From Thalassococcus arenae (lineage in GTDB: Bacteria; Pseudomonadota; Alphaproteobacteria; Rhodobacterales; Rhodobacteraceae): a stretch of 64,000 bases of DNA. The translations under genes and the position numbers were made by a program. The stretch is from assembly GCF_019104745.1 (NCBI RefSeq), contig NZ_JAHRWL010000001.1:1345001-1409000 (forward strand). Reading direction: 5' to 3'. Of the stretch, positions 7,314-15,975 are shown piece by piece; the first letter of the stretch is position 1; every line of letters starts with the position of its first letter. The notes below the pieces were generated by a model, which worked only from the letters and a program-made list of their open reading frames with translations, searched no databases and was not told the DNA's origin.

Positions 7314-9142
7314 AATTGTCGAACTGGATCGATCCGTTTGCCCATGCGGACGGGCCGCCGCCGCGGCACCTGACCCCGTTCCTGCGCTGGGTTCTGCGGG
7401 GAACCGGTCCGGCGCTGACGGCGGCGGGCGCGATTTCGATCGTCGCCGGGATCGTCGAAGTGATGGCCGCGCTTGTTTTGGGCTGGGTGGTGGACGCCGC
7501 GCTGAACGCACCGCCCGAGAACGTCTTTTCCCACAATCTCGGCACGCTGGGTTTCGCCCTGGCCTTCTTTCTGCTGGCGCGGCCGGTCTTTTTCGGCGGC
7601 AACGCGCTGATGCAGAATATCGTCGTGGCGCCGAACGTGCTGAACCTCGTTCTTCAACGCCTGCACCGCTTTACGCTGGGCCAGTCCGTGACCTTCTTCG
7701 ACAACGATTTCGCCGGACGCATCGCGCAGAAGGAAATGCAGACCGCCCGCGCCCTGACGGACGTGGTGGTCGAGACGCTGCAGACCGTGCTGTTCGCGCT
7801 GGCCTCGGTGATCGGGGCGGTGCTGCTTCTGGGCACGGTGGACGGGCGCATCGCTGCGGGGCTGGTGGTCTGGCTGGTCGTGTATTTCGGGATCATCCGG
7901 TATTACATGCCGCGAGTGCGCAAGCTGTCGACAGCCCGGGCTGCGGCGCGGGCAAACGTCACCGGCCAGATCGTCGACACGGTCAGCAATATCAAGACGG
8001 TCAAGCTGTTCGCCCATGCCGATCACGAGGACCGCGCGGCGCTTGGCGCCATGTCCCGGCTGCGTGACCGGACGCTGGACTACGGCCGGGTGTCCGTCGC
8101 ATTCCGATTCTGGCTGATGGCGCTGGCCGGGGTGCTGCCGGTCCTGCTGGTGGGCGGGGCGCTGTGGTATTGGTCGCGCGGGATGATCAGCGCGGGCGAC
8201 ATCGCGGCGACCGGCGCCGTCAGCTTGCGCCTTGCCCAGATGACAGGATGGGTGTCGTTCACGCTGATGGGGCTCTACGCCAATCTGGGCGAGGTCGAGG
8301 ACGGCATCCGCACCCTGACGCCCGCGCATGCGCTGGTCGACGCGCCGGGTGCGACCGAACTGGCCATTACTCGGGCCCAGGTGGAATTCAGCGGCGTCAG
8401 CTTTGCCTATGGCCGCGAAAAGGGCGGCGTTCAGGATATCGGACTGACCATCGCCCCGGGTGAAAAGCTGGGCATCGTCGGCGCGTCCGGTGCGGGGAAA
8501 TCGACACTGGTCGCCCTGCTCTTGCGTCTCTACGACACCGAAAAAGGCGCTGTCCTGATCGATGGCCAGGACGTGCGCGACGTGACCCAGGAAAGCCTGC
8601 GGCGCCAGATCGGCATGGTCACGCAGGAAACCGCGATGTTCAACCGATCGGCGCTGGACAACATCCGCTATGGCCGTCCCGATGCAACCGACGACGCGGT
8701 GTTCGAGGCCGCACGCCAGGCCGAGGCGCACGAGTTCATCCTCGACCTGCGGGATTTCGCCGGACGCACGGGGTACGACGCGCATCTGGGCGAACGGGGT
8801 GTCAAGCTGTCGGGCGGCCAGCGGCAGCGCATCGCGCTGGCACGGGCGCTGCTCAAGGACGCGCCGATCCTCGTGCTGGACGAGGCGACCAGCGCGCTTG
8901 ACAGCGAGGTCGAGGCATCGATCCAGGCGGCTCTTGAACGGGTGATGCGCGGCAAGACGGTGCTGGCAATCGCGCATCGGCTGTCGACCTTGTCCTCGAT
9001 GGACCGGATCGTGGTGCTCGACGCGGGCCGCATCGTGGAAACCGGCACCCACGCCGAATTGCTGGCGCGCGGCGGGCTTTATGCGCGCTACTGGAACCGG
9101 CAGTCGGGCGGATTCATCGACCCCAAGGCGGCGGCGGAATGA
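7310..9142 (+). CDS. ABC transporter, fused permease/ATPase half-transporter (second subunit)
   Basis: 610 residues with the same layout as its upstream partner: an exporter membrane domain, then Walker A GASGAGKST, signature LSGGQRQR, Walker B ILVLDEATSALD and AHRLST. Both nucleotide sites look catalytically intact, unlike heterodimeric exporters with one degenerate site. Its start overlaps the previous stop by ATGA, which suggests equimolar synthesis. The two proteins keep near-identical blocks (FVNDFAGRIA-like EN/DNDFAGRIA, GERGVKLSGGQRQR), indicating origin by tandem duplication. Confidence 0.92.
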   Translation: MKLSNWIDPFAHADGPPPRHLTPFLRWVLRGTGPALTAAGAISIVAGIVEVMAALVLGWVVDAALNAPPENVFSHNLGTLGFALAFFLLARPVFFGGNALMQNIVVAPNVLNLVLQRLHRFTLGQSVTFFDNDFAGRIAQKEMQTARALTDVVVETLQTVLFALASVIGAVLLLGTVDGRIAAGLVVWLVVYFGIIRYYMPRVRKLSTARAAARANVTGQIVDTVSNIKTVKLFAHADHEDRAALGAMSRLRDRTLDYGRVSVAFRFWLMALAGVLPVLLVGGALWYWSRGMISAGDIAATGAVSLRLAQMTGWVSFTLMGLYANLGEVEDGIRTLTPAHALVDAPGATELAITRAQVEFSGVSFAYGREKGGVQDIGLTIAPGEKLGIVGASGAGKSTLVALLLRLYDTEKGAVLIDGQDVRDVTQESLRRQIGMVTQETAMFNRSALDNIRYGRPDATDDAVFEAARQAEAHEFILDLRDFAGRTGYDAHLGERGVKLSGGQRQRIALARALLKDAPILVLDEATSALDSEVEASIQAALERVMRGKTVLAIAHRLSTLSSMDRIVVLDAGRIVETGTHAELLARGGLYARYWNRQSGGFIDPKAAAE

Positions 9143-9693
9143 AGCGGGTGATGATCCTGGGCCAGCCGGGCTCGGGCAAGTCGACACTGGCGCGGCAGAT
9201 CGGTGACAGGACGGGCTTGCCGGTGGTGCATGTCGACCGCATCCACCATCTGCCCGGCTGGGGTGAACGACCGCGCGCCGAAAAGATCGCGATGGCGCTG
9301 GCCGAACAGGCCAAACCGGAATGGGTCTTCGAAGGCGGCTTGTCTGCGACCTACGAAGATCGGTTCGCCCGCGCCGATACGGTGATCTTTCTGGACCTGC
9401 CGCTGAGGCTGCGCCTGCGTCGCGTGGTTTGGCGGACGCTGCGCTATCTCGGGCGCACCCGACCCGACATGCAGGACAACTGCCCCGAGCGGTTCAGCGT
9501 GGAATTCTTCAAATGGATCTGGGACACGCGGCATACCGGGCGTCGCAAGCCGCTGGCGCTTCTGGCGCGCGATGCGCCGGACAAATGCCGGTGGCATCTG
9601 CGCAGTCCAGCCGAGATCGACGTGTTTCTCGCCACGCTCGACGGCGCCGAAAAAAGCGGGCAAGAGACGGGGCATGAACACCTTTGTCATTGA
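9139..9693 (+). CDS. P-loop adenylate-kinase-like protein (FlaR/topology-modulation family)
   Basis: 184 residues. It begins with Walker A GQPGSGKST, followed by HVDRIHHLPGW, the D/HxxxWxPGW-like segment of small AAA_17/adenylate-kinase-like proteins often labelled FlaR or DNA topology modulation protein. The middle LDLPLRLRLRRVVWRTL fits the helical lid. It overlaps the ABC gene by ATGA and is itself overlapped by the RNA methyltransferase gene (20 bp), so it belongs to the same transcription unit. A small-molecule kinase activity is inferred; the substrate is unknown. Confidence 0.75.
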   Translation: MKRVMILGQPGSGKSTLARQIGDRTGLPVVHVDRIHHLPGWGERPRAEKIAMALAEQAKPEWVFEGGLSATYEDRFARADTVIFLDLPLRLRLRRVVWRTLRYLGRTRPDMQDNCPERFSVEFFKWIWDTRHTGRRKPLALLARDAPDKCRWHLRSPAEIDVFLATLDGAEKSGQETGHEHLCH

Positions 9694-10891
9694 ACGCCTG
9701 GGCCATCAAGGCGACGGCATCGCCCAGGGGCCGGTCTATGTTCCTGGCGCCTTGCCGGGCGAAGTCGTGTCCGGTGTCCCGGACGGGCAGATCTTGGGCA
9801 CCTATCGCATCGAGACCCCGTCACCCGACCGGGTTTCGCCGCCCTGCCGTCATGCACGGTCATGCGGCGGTTGCCAGCTGCAGCATGCCGCCGACAGCTT
9901 TGTCGAGGCATGGAAACAGGACGTGGTCGGTCGCGCCCTGATCGCACAGGGCGTTCAGGTGGATTTTCGACCCTGTTTCACCGCGGAACCGCAATCGCGC
10001 CGCCGTGCATCCTTTGCCGCGCGGCGCACGAAAAAGGGCGCCCTGGTCGGGTTCCACCAGAAAGCCTCGGACATCGTGGTCGCCGTTCCCGACTGCCTGT
10101 TGATCACGCCCGCGCTGCGCAAGGCGCTGCCGATGGTCGAAAGGCTGGCCGTTCTGGGCGCCAGCCGCAAACACGCGCTGTCGGTGCAGATCACCGATAC
10201 GGCGGGCGGGCTGGACGTTGCCGTCAGCGGCGGCAAGCCGATGGACGCGGCCCTTCAGTCGGCGCTGGCGGACCTGGCGCGCGATCACGACCTCGCCCGG
10301 CTGTTCTGGGATGGCGAAGGGCTGACCCGCCGGCCGCCGCATGTCGATTTCGGCGGAATCACCGTGGTGCCGCCCCCAGGCGCGTTTCTGCAGGCCACCG
10401 CCGATGGCGAGGCGACGCTGCGCAACGACGTTCTGGAAATCGTCGATGGCGCGCGGCACGTGGTCGACCTGTTCGCCGGTTGCGGCACATTCGCCCTGCC
10501 CGTGGCGCGTTCCAGCGCGGTGCATGCGGTCGAGGGCGACAAGGCCATGCTGGTGGCGCTGGATGCCGGCTGGAGGCAAGGCACCGGCTTGCGCAAGGTC
10601 ACGCACCAGGCGCGCGATCTGTTCCGCAATCCGCTGTTGCCCGACGAACTGGCGCGCTTCGACGCCGCGATCATCGATCCGCCCCGCGCCGGGGCCGAGG
10701 CGCAGACCGCCGCCCTGGCGCGCGCGCGCATCCCGCGGATCGCGTTCGTGTCGTGCAATCCGGTCAGCTTTGCCCGCGATGCGGCGACGCTGACCAAGGC
10801 CGGTTACCGCCTGAATTGGGTCCGGGTGGTTGACCAATTCCGCTGGTCGACCCATGTGGAACTCGTCGCCGCATTCCAGCTCGAGGATTGA
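9674..10891 (+). CDS. TrmA/RumA-family RNA (uracil-5-)-methyltransferase
   Basis: 405 residues. An N-terminal TRAM-like segment precedes a 4Fe-4S site (C58, C64, C67 in CRHARSCGGC). The SAM-binding motif is DLFAGCGTFALPVA, followed by IIDPPRAGAEAQ and the catalytic nucleophile region SCNPVSFARD. The protein should form 5-methyluridine in 23S rRNA or tRNA. The cluster cysteines and TRAM favour the RlmD/RlmC-like side, but the exact uridine cannot be named. The ATG at 9674 lies within the end of the kinase gene and has GACGGGG upstream. The stop shares one base with the start of the channel gene. Confidence 0.88.
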   Translation: MNTFVIERLGHQGDGIAQGPVYVPGALPGEVVSGVPDGQILGTYRIETPSPDRVSPPCRHARSCGGCQLQHAADSFVEAWKQDVVGRALIAQGVQVDFRPCFTAEPQSRRRASFAARRTKKGALVGFHQKASDIVVAVPDCLLITPALRKALPMVERLAVLGASRKHALSVQITDTAGGLDVAVSGGKPMDAALQSALADLARDHDLARLFWDGEGLTRRPPHVDFGGITVVPPPGAFLQATADGEATLRNDVLEIVDGARHVVDLFAGCGTFALPVARSSAVHAVEGDKAMLVALDAGWRQGTGLRKVTHQARDLFRNPLLPDELARFDAAIIDPPRAGAEAQTAALARARIPRIAFVSCNPVSFARDAATLTKAGYRLNWVRVVDQFRWSTHVELVAAFQLED

Positions 10892-11703
10892 TGATGGATC
10901 TCCGCACCCAGATTGCGTCTTTTCTGGACCGTCCCGCCGTGCGCTACGGCATCATCGCGGTGATCGTCGTCAACGCGATCTTGCTGGGGATGGAAACGTC
11001 GCAGTCTCTGATGGCGCGCTTCGGGCCGATCATCCTGGCGCTGGACAGCGCCTGTCTGGCGATCTTCGTGACCGAAATCGGCGCCAAGCTCTATGCCTAT
11101 CGCGCGCGCTTTTTCCGCGACGGCTGGAACCTGTTCGACCTTGCCGTCGTGGGCATCGCGCTGGTGCCCGATTCCCACGGGTTTTCGGTGCTGCGGGCGA
11201 TGCGGATCCTGCGGGCGCTGCGCGTGGTCTCGGTCGCGCCGCGCCTGCGCCGCGTGGTCGAGGGCTTCGTCAATGCGCTGCCGGGAATGGCCAGCGTGTT
11301 TCTTCTTATGGCGCTGATCTTCTACATCGCCGCGGTCATGGCGACCAAACTGTTCGCAGCGTCGTTTCCCGACTGGTTCGGCACGTTGGGCCTGTCGGCC
11401 TATACGCTGTTCCAGATCATGACGCTGGAAAGCTGGTCGATGGGCATCGTGCGCCCGGTGATGGAGACCTATCCCTTCGCCTGGGCCTTTTTCGTGCCGT
11501 TCATCATGGTCACCACCTTCGCGGTGGTGAACCTGATCGTCGGCCTGATCGTGAATTCGATGCAGGACGCGCACGAAAGGGAAGACGGCGAACGCACCGA
11601 TGCCTATCGCGACGAGGTGCTCAAGCGGCTCGACGCCATCGAAGCCCGCCTGGAGGCAAGGCTGGAAGCCCGGCTGGCGGCCCGCGATCTGCCGAAAATG
11701 TGA
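10891..11703 (+). CDS. Bacterial voltage-gated sodium channel (NaChBac/BacNav family)
   Basis: 270 residues forming one six-helix channel subunit that would tetramerise. The S4 sensor has arginines every third residue (R102, R105, R108, R111 in LRAMRILRALR). The selectivity filter is T178-LESW-S183, the sodium-selective TLESWS of bacterial Nav channels such as those of marine Roseobacter relatives. After S6 (about 200-223) the tail carries a short EARL repeat (from about 251), consistent with the C-terminal coiled coil. The ATG at 10891 shares its A with the preceding TGA; the next ATG at 10894 is also possible. Confidence 0.9.
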   Translation: MMDLRTQIASFLDRPAVRYGIIAVIVVNAILLGMETSQSLMARFGPIILALDSACLAIFVTEIGAKLYAYRARFFRDGWNLFDLAVVGIALVPDSHGFSVLRAMRILRALRVVSVAPRLRRVVEGFVNALPGMASVFLLMALIFYIAAVMATKLFAASFPDWFGTLGLSAYTLFQIMTLESWSMGIVRPVMETYPFAWAFFVPFIMVTTFAVVNLIVGLIVNSMQDAHEREDGERTDAYRDEVLKRLDAIEARLEARLEARLAARDLPKM

Positions 11704-11761
11704 TCTCCCGCTTTGCCCGCGGATCGGTTACACTCCGTGGCAAAACGAGGGCAGGCACACA

Positions 11762-12268
11762 ATGAAACCGATCCGGTACATCCTGATCCTGGCGCTGGCT
11801 TTGACCATCGCCGGGTGTTCCAAGTACAAACCCTATCACGGTCCCGAAATCACCCAGGTCGTCGTCAACAAGGGCGACCGGCGCATGTACTTGCTGCACA
11901 ATGAAAAGGTGCTCAAGGCCTACGATATCGGGCTGGGCTTTGCGCCGGTGGGCGACAAGAAGATCGAAGGCGACGGGCGCACGCCCGAAGGCAATTACGT
12001 CATCGACAGGCGCAACTACAACAGCGCGTTCTTCCTGAGCATCGGGATTTCCTATCCCAACGAACAGGACATCGCCGAAGCGCTGGCACTGGGCAAAAGC
12101 CCGGGCGGAGACATCTTCATCCACGGGCGTCCGAACGGCGTGTCGCGGATGAACTTCCGCGATACCGGCCCGGACTGGACCGCCGGCTGCATCGCCGTGA
12201 CCAATCGCGAGATGCGCGAGATCTATGGAATGGTCCGCAACGGGACGCCGATCCAGATCAACCCCTAG
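11762..12268 (+). CDS. L,D-transpeptidase (YkuD) lipoprotein
   Basis: 168 residues. A lipoprotein signal ends at the lipobox LTIAGC, so the protein is likely anchored in the envelope. The YkuD catalytic motif is present as a distant His (IFIHGRP) and TAGCIAVTN with the nucleophilic Cys. Such enzymes make 3-3 peptidoglycan cross-links or attach proteins to the wall; some hydrolyse those links. The ATG at 11762 follows AACGAGGGC; longer in-frame extension enters the channel gene and is rejected. A second YkuD protein lies at 13014 with a CAP lipoprotein between them. Confidence 0.9.
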   Translation: MKPIRYILILALALTIAGCSKYKPYHGPEITQVVVNKGDRRMYLLHNEKVLKAYDIGLGFAPVGDKKIEGDGRTPEGNYVIDRRNYNSAFFLSIGISYPNEQDIAEALALGKSPGGDIFIHGRPNGVSRMNFRDTGPDWTAGCIAVTNREMREIYGMVRNGTPIQINP

Positions 12269-12280
12269 ACGAAAGGCGGG

Positions 12281-12844
12281 TCAGGCCGGCCCGCCGACCA
12301 CGCCGGGTGTCGGCGCCAGGTCGGGTGCGCCCAGAACCATCGTCCACCAGATCTTGCCGTTGGCTTCCTGGTGCCAGGAAAAACCCAGGTCGCGTGCGGC
12401 GGGGTCCAGGATGATGCGGCGGGTTTCTTCCTGCTCCATCCAGGCACCCAGCGTTTCCAGCTCGGTCTCGTAGGTCTCCGAGATCGTTTCGCCGATCAGG
12501 CGGCCGGTATACCCGACGCGCTGCACGCGATCGATCGGCGACGACCCGTCCGATCCGAAATGCCAGGGCCGGTTCTGCAACGCCATGTCGCGCGCATGGG
12601 TCGCGGCGGCGGCGTTGAGACGCGAATTCAGTTCGACCGCTGGCTGTCCGGACGCCGCCCGCAACGCGTTCACCGAATCAAGAACGCGAAACTGGATGCG
12701 GCCGGAATCCGCGACGCCGATGCGATACAGCTTTGGCAGGGGTTTTCCGTCCGGACCCAGGGTAGGCGTAGTGGGCGCGGGCGCCGGGGCACAGGCCGCG
12801 ACGGCCAGCATGGACATGACCAACAGGATAGTGAGACGCTTCAT
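12281..12844 (-). CDS. CAP-superfamily (SCP/PR1-like) lipoprotein
   Basis: 187 residues. The signal peptide ends in AVAAC, a lipobox, followed by a Pro/Thr-rich linker. The body matches the CAP domain: LNAAAATHARDMA, HFGSDGSSPIDRV, GETISETY and a final WWTMVLGAP strand, with the conserved His and Glu residues of the presumed cleft. Bacterial CAP lipoproteins are extracytoplasmic; enzymatic activity is mostly unproven. It converges on the first YkuD gene with 12 bp between stops and is divergent from the second, giving an envelope-biogenesis grouping. Confidence 0.85.
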   Translation of the reverse strand: MKRLTILLVMSMLAVAACAPAPAPTTPTLGPDGKPLPKLYRIGVADSGRIQFRVLDSVNALRAASGQPAVELNSRLNAAAATHARDMALQNRPWHFGSDGSSPIDRVQRVGYTGRLIGETISETYETELETLGAWMEQEETRRIILDPAARDLGFSWHQEANGKIWWTMVLGAPDLAPTPGVVGGPA

Positions 12845-13013
12845 TGCACAGCCCCAGGAAACAGTGATTGACCCCCCGCTTACCCGTTGCGCCGTGTCTA
12901 ATCAAACCCACATGGGCGTGAGATCGCTAACTAACATCTGTTTGATTTGCGACTGAGGCAGCAAAGCCATATACAGCAGAATGATTTTCTGACGTCCGAC
13001 AGGAGACGCGAAC

Positions 13014-13613
13014 ATGAAGAAACCGGCAGCTTTCCGTATGGATCGCCGCGCCTTTCTGGCCGGAACGGCGGCGGTGATCGGCACGTCCGCGCTGGCGCAG
13101 AACGTGAACGGCGACGAAACCGTTGAAATCGAACGCGACATCAGCCGCGTCGTGCGTCGCAACGTATCCAGCTTTCGCACGCTGGACTGGCAGCCCTATT
13201 TCACCTCGCTGAACAACGGCGCGATCCTGGTCGATATCGACAGCCGCGCTTTGCACTACTGGGAGGAATCGGGCCGCTATCACCTGTATCCATCGTCGGT
13301 CCCGCTGACCGAAGACCTGACGCGGCGCGGCCGCACGCAGGTCACGCTGAAGGATCCCAGCCCCGATTGGCGGCCGACCCCGGCGATGAAGATCCGCAAT
13401 CCCGAATGGCCGGACTACGTGCCTCCGGGCCCCGACAACCCGCTGGGCACCCGCGCGCTGCACCTCAGCTGGCAGTATTATCGCATCCACGGAACCCACG
13501 ACACGCGCAAGATCGGGCGCCGGTCGTCGAACGGCTGCATCGGGCTCTACAACGAGCATATCGAAGAGCTGTACGAGATGGCGCAGGTCGGAACGCAAGT
13601 GTTGCTTATTTGA
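13014..13613 (+). CDS. L,D-transpeptidase (YkuD) with Tat-type signal
   Basis: 199 residues. The N-terminus has MDRRAFLAGTAAVIGTSALA, a twin-arginine-like export signal ending near ALAQ. The YkuD site is IHGTHDTRKIG plus SSNGCIGLYN, giving the His and nucleophilic Cys. The length and the WRPTPAMK segment fit periplasmic Ldt enzymes of the ErfK/YbiS type. The ATG at 13014 has ACAGGAG upstream. It lies in a 169-bp gap downstream of a divergent CAP lipoprotein gene. Confidence 0.9.
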   Translation: MKKPAAFRMDRRAFLAGTAAVIGTSALAQNVNGDETVEIERDISRVVRRNVSSFRTLDWQPYFTSLNNGAILVDIDSRALHYWEESGRYHLYPSSVPLTEDLTRRGRTQVTLKDPSPDWRPTPAMKIRNPEWPDYVPPGPDNPLGTRALHLSWQYYRIHGTHDTRKIGRRSSNGCIGLYNEHIEELYEMAQVGTQVLLI

Positions 13614-13702
13614 CGACACTGCGGCAGAGCAGATTTTCCCAGCCCCAAGATGCATTTGCATTCGCCTCGAATTGCTGCTTAGAGGGAAACACGAGGTAAG
13701 TC

Positions 13703-13731
13703 TTGGGTGCCTGTCGTGCGGAAACCTATGT
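13703..13731 (+). promoter_or_regulatory. Candidate sigma-70 promoter of the small exported protein gene
   Basis: TTGGGT at 13703-13708, a 17-bp spacer and CTATGT at 13726-13731, 27 bp before the ATG at 13759. The gene stands alone between a preceding stop at 13613 and a terminator at 13988, so it needs its own promoter. Pattern call only. Confidence 0.35.
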
Positions 13732-13758
13732 CACGCAGGCGAATATCTGGAGGATAAC

Positions 13759-13962
13759 ATGAAGAAACTCGCTCTCGCCGCTGTGCTTGCTGGTGCTGCA
13801 TCGACCGCGATGGCTGGCTCGATGGGCTCGGCTGCCAAGGACGACGTGGTCATGGAACCGGTTGTTGTCGTCGAAGAAGCTGCACAAAGCTCGTCGTCGG
13901 CCGGCATCCTGATCCCGCTGGCCCTGCTGGTGCTGATCGCTGCCGCTGCAGCCAACAACTAA
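13759..13962 (+). CDS. Small exported/membrane protein, unknown function
   Basis: 67 residues. A signal peptide (MKKLALAAVLAGAASTAMA, cleavage likely after AMA) is followed by an acidic, valine-rich stretch (VVMEPVVVVEEA), a serine run (SSSS) and a C-terminal hydrophobic helix of about 17 residues ending in AANN. The mature form would be a very short periplasmic segment held by one transmembrane helix. The start has GGAGGA upstream with good spacing, and a strong terminator follows, so it looks like an independently and probably abundantly expressed gene. I recall similar small proteins in Roseobacter-group genomes but know no function. Confidence 0.75.
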   Translation: MKKLALAAVLAGAASTAMAGSMGSAAKDDVVMEPVVVVEEAAQSSSSAGILIPLALLVLIAAAAANN

Positions 13963-13987
13963 GTTGGTCTGAACGGAATTCGGAAAG

Positions 13988-14012
13988 GGCGGTGCTTTTG
14001 CACCGCCTTTTT
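13988..14012 (+). terminator. Rho-independent terminator after the small exported protein
   Basis: Perfect 8-bp stem GGCGGTGC / GCACCGCC around TTTT, followed by TTTTT. The left flank is AAA (13984-13986), so weak bidirectional use for hemH, whose stop is at 14030 on the other strand, is possible. Confidence 0.9.
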
Positions 14013-14029
14013 CATGTCCGGCCGGTGCC

Positions 14030-15094
14030 TCAGCGCAGCCAGCCGTCCAGGTTGTCGTCGATCACGGCGCACAACGCCTCGATATGGGCATCGTCGTCAT
14101 TGAGGCAGGGGATGTAGGTGAAGTGTTCGCCGCCCGCTTCCTCGAAGCTTTCCTTGATCTCTTCGTTGATCTCTTCCAGCGTCTCGATGCAATCGGCTGA
14201 AAAGGCCGGGGCGCAGACGGCGATGTTCTTTTTCCCGTCCTCTTCGGCCAGCCGCGCCACTTCGTCCACCGTATAGGGCTTGAGCCATTCCTCGGGGCCG
14301 AACCTGCTCTGGAAGGTGGTTGTGATGTCGGTATCCTTCCAGCCCAGCCGTTCCTTGAGCAGGCGCGTCGTCTTCTGGCACTGGCAATGGTAGGGGTCGC
14401 CCTCCATCAGGTATCGCTTGGGCACGCCGTGATAGGAACACACCAGGATGTCGGGACGGGTATCCATCTGCGCATAGGCGCGCTCGATTGACTGGGCCAG
14501 GGCCTCGATGTATTTCGGATGCTCGAAATAGGGATCGACGGTGCGCACCGTCGGCTGCCACTTTTCTTCCATCAAGGCGCGAAAGAACTGGTCGTTCGCG
14601 GTGGCCGACGTGGCGCCGGCATAGTGCGGGTACAGCGGGAAGAACAGGATCTTGCGGCACCCGGCCTTGACCATCTCGCGGACCTTGGACTTGGTCGACG
14701 GGTTGCCGTACCGCATGCAGAAATCGACCATCACGTTGTCGCCATAGCGGTCGGTCATCTGTTTCGTGACCTTGGCGACCTGATCCTTGGTGATCGTCAT
14801 CAACGGGCTTTCGCCCGCCTCCTCGTTCCAGATCGACTTGTAGGCCTCGCCCGAACTGAACGGGCGTTTCGACAGGATCACCAGCTGCAGCAGCGGCTGC
14901 CACAACCAGGGCGAATAGTCGATCACCCGGCGGTCGGACAGGAATTCGTTCAGATAGCGCCGCATCGACCAATAGTCGTAATTGTCCGGCGTGCCCAGGT
15001 TCGCCAGCAGGATGCCCACCTTTTCACCGGCCACCTTGGGGTGGTCGGCTGGGGCATGAACGGGCCGCACGGCGGTCTTGGTGGCATCCAACAT
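14030..15094 (-). CDS. hemH: Ferrochelatase
   Basis: 354 residues. It inserts Fe2+ into protoporphyrin IX at the last step of haem synthesis. Family landmarks are GILLANLGTPDNY, YGNPSTKSKVREM, the PLYPHYAGATSAT loop, CSYHGVPKRY with the active-site His, and VCAPAFSADCIETLEEI. ATG at 15094 is chosen because AAGGA lies upstream at good spacing; an in-frame ATG at 15112 (six residues longer) has only a weak site. A promoter-like element precedes it even though the upstream gene is on the same strand. Confidence 0.95.
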   Translation of the reverse strand: MLDATKTAVRPVHAPADHPKVAGEKVGILLANLGTPDNYDYWSMRRYLNEFLSDRRVIDYSPWLWQPLLQLVILSKRPFSSGEAYKSIWNEEAGESPLMTITKDQVAKVTKQMTDRYGDNVMVDFCMRYGNPSTKSKVREMVKAGCRKILFFPLYPHYAGATSATANDQFFRALMEEKWQPTVRTVDPYFEHPKYIEALAQSIERAYAQMDTRPDILVCSYHGVPKRYLMEGDPYHCQCQKTTRLLKERLGWKDTDITTTFQSRFGPEEWLKPYTVDEVARLAEEDGKKNIAVCAPAFSADCIETLEEINEEIKESFEEAGGEHFTYIPCLNDDDAHIEALCAVIDDNLDGWLR

Positions 15095-15124
15095 CGTGTT
15101 TTCCTTGGTCATCCGCTTGGCCTG

Positions 15125-15152
15125 TAATTATTCCGCACCCCTGATACGTCAA
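15125..15152 (-). promoter_or_regulatory. Candidate sigma-70 promoter of hemH
   Basis: On the minus strand TTGACG (15152-15147), a 16-bp spacer and TAATTA (15130-15125). It sits in the gap between the methyltransferase stop and the hemH starts, so hemH can be transcribed apart from the gene upstream. With the start at 15094 the leader would be about 24 bases. Confidence 0.5.
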
Positions 15153-15961
15153 TCCTTGAGCGGTGTCTCGGTCGTCTTCAGCGCGTCGGCCAGCCGCGTG
15201 GCGGCCGAACCGGGGCGCAGCGGCTGCGGCTGGCTGGCGTCCGGCGACCAGCCGGTCAGGGTGATCAGTTCGAAGGTCGCCCGCACGCGACCGTCATCGC
15301 CGGCATAGGTCGCCGCGTAAAGATCGGCGGCCCGCAACAGCACCGCGCGGCGGGTCGGGCGGCGCAGCCGGGCCTGCAGGGCGTTGGTCTCGCCCATCGC
15401 GCGCAGGTCGCGCATCAGGTGCAGCGGCGTCTCGTAGGACACCGTCAGCGGCAGGCTGTCGGCCACCGGCAGGGCAAGGCCTGCGCGCTGCAGCAATCCG
15501 CCCAGATCGCGGATCTCGGCCATCGGCGCGACACGGGGCGACAGGCCGCCGGTCGCCTCGATTTCGGCCTGGCCGAGGGTCGCGCGCAATTCCTGCAGGG
15601 TCTGGCCGCCCAGCGTCAGCGCGATCAGCAGCCCGTCGGGGCGCAACGCGCGGCGGCACTGGATCAACTGGCCGACCGGATCGTCGGCCCAATGCAGAGC
15701 AAGGCTGTGGATCACCACGTCGTGGGCGGCTTCGGCCAGATCCAGGACGGCGCCGTCCGTCACGATCCGCGCATCGGGCAAGGCGCCCTGCCAGACATCG
15801 GCGAAGGGCGTCACCACGGCAGGCGCCGTAAAGGACCTGTTAACCATCGCCAGACGATCCTGCGCCTCGTCGCGCGCGAGTTCCTGCAGGAACCGCGCAG
15901 TGGCCCGGTTTCGGTTGCGCGCCAGCGCGTCGGGGTCGGTCAGGCGGGGCGGTTGTGTCAT
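15149..15961 (-). CDS. SAM-dependent methyltransferase, NDUFAF5/BioC-like
   Basis: 270 residues. The N-terminal ARNRNRATARFLQ resembles the family related to mitochondrial NDUFAF5 and bacterial BioC. The class I methyltransferase fold is seen in VLDLAEAAHDVVIHSLALHWADD and the post-motif LRPDGLLIALTLGG. The glycine-rich SAM motif near residues 45-70 is atypical (FADVWQGALPDAR), so activity on SAM is not certain. Mitochondrial NDUFAF5 hydroxylates a complex I arginine, so that role is possible here. It is divergent from the comF-like gene with 14 bp between the starts. Confidence 0.75.
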   Translation of the reverse strand: MTQPPRLTDPDALARNRNRATARFLQELARDEAQDRLAMVNRSFTAPAVVTPFADVWQGALPDARIVTDGAVLDLAEAAHDVVIHSLALHWADDPVGQLIQCRRALRPDGLLIALTLGGQTLQELRATLGQAEIEATGGLSPRVAPMAEIRDLGGLLQRAGLALPVADSLPLTVSYETPLHLMRDLRAMGETNALQARLRRPTRRAVLLRAADLYAATYAGDDGRVRATFELITLTGWSPDASQPQPLRPGSAATRLADALKTTETPLKD

Positions 15962-15975
15962 GGGAGCCAGATAAG

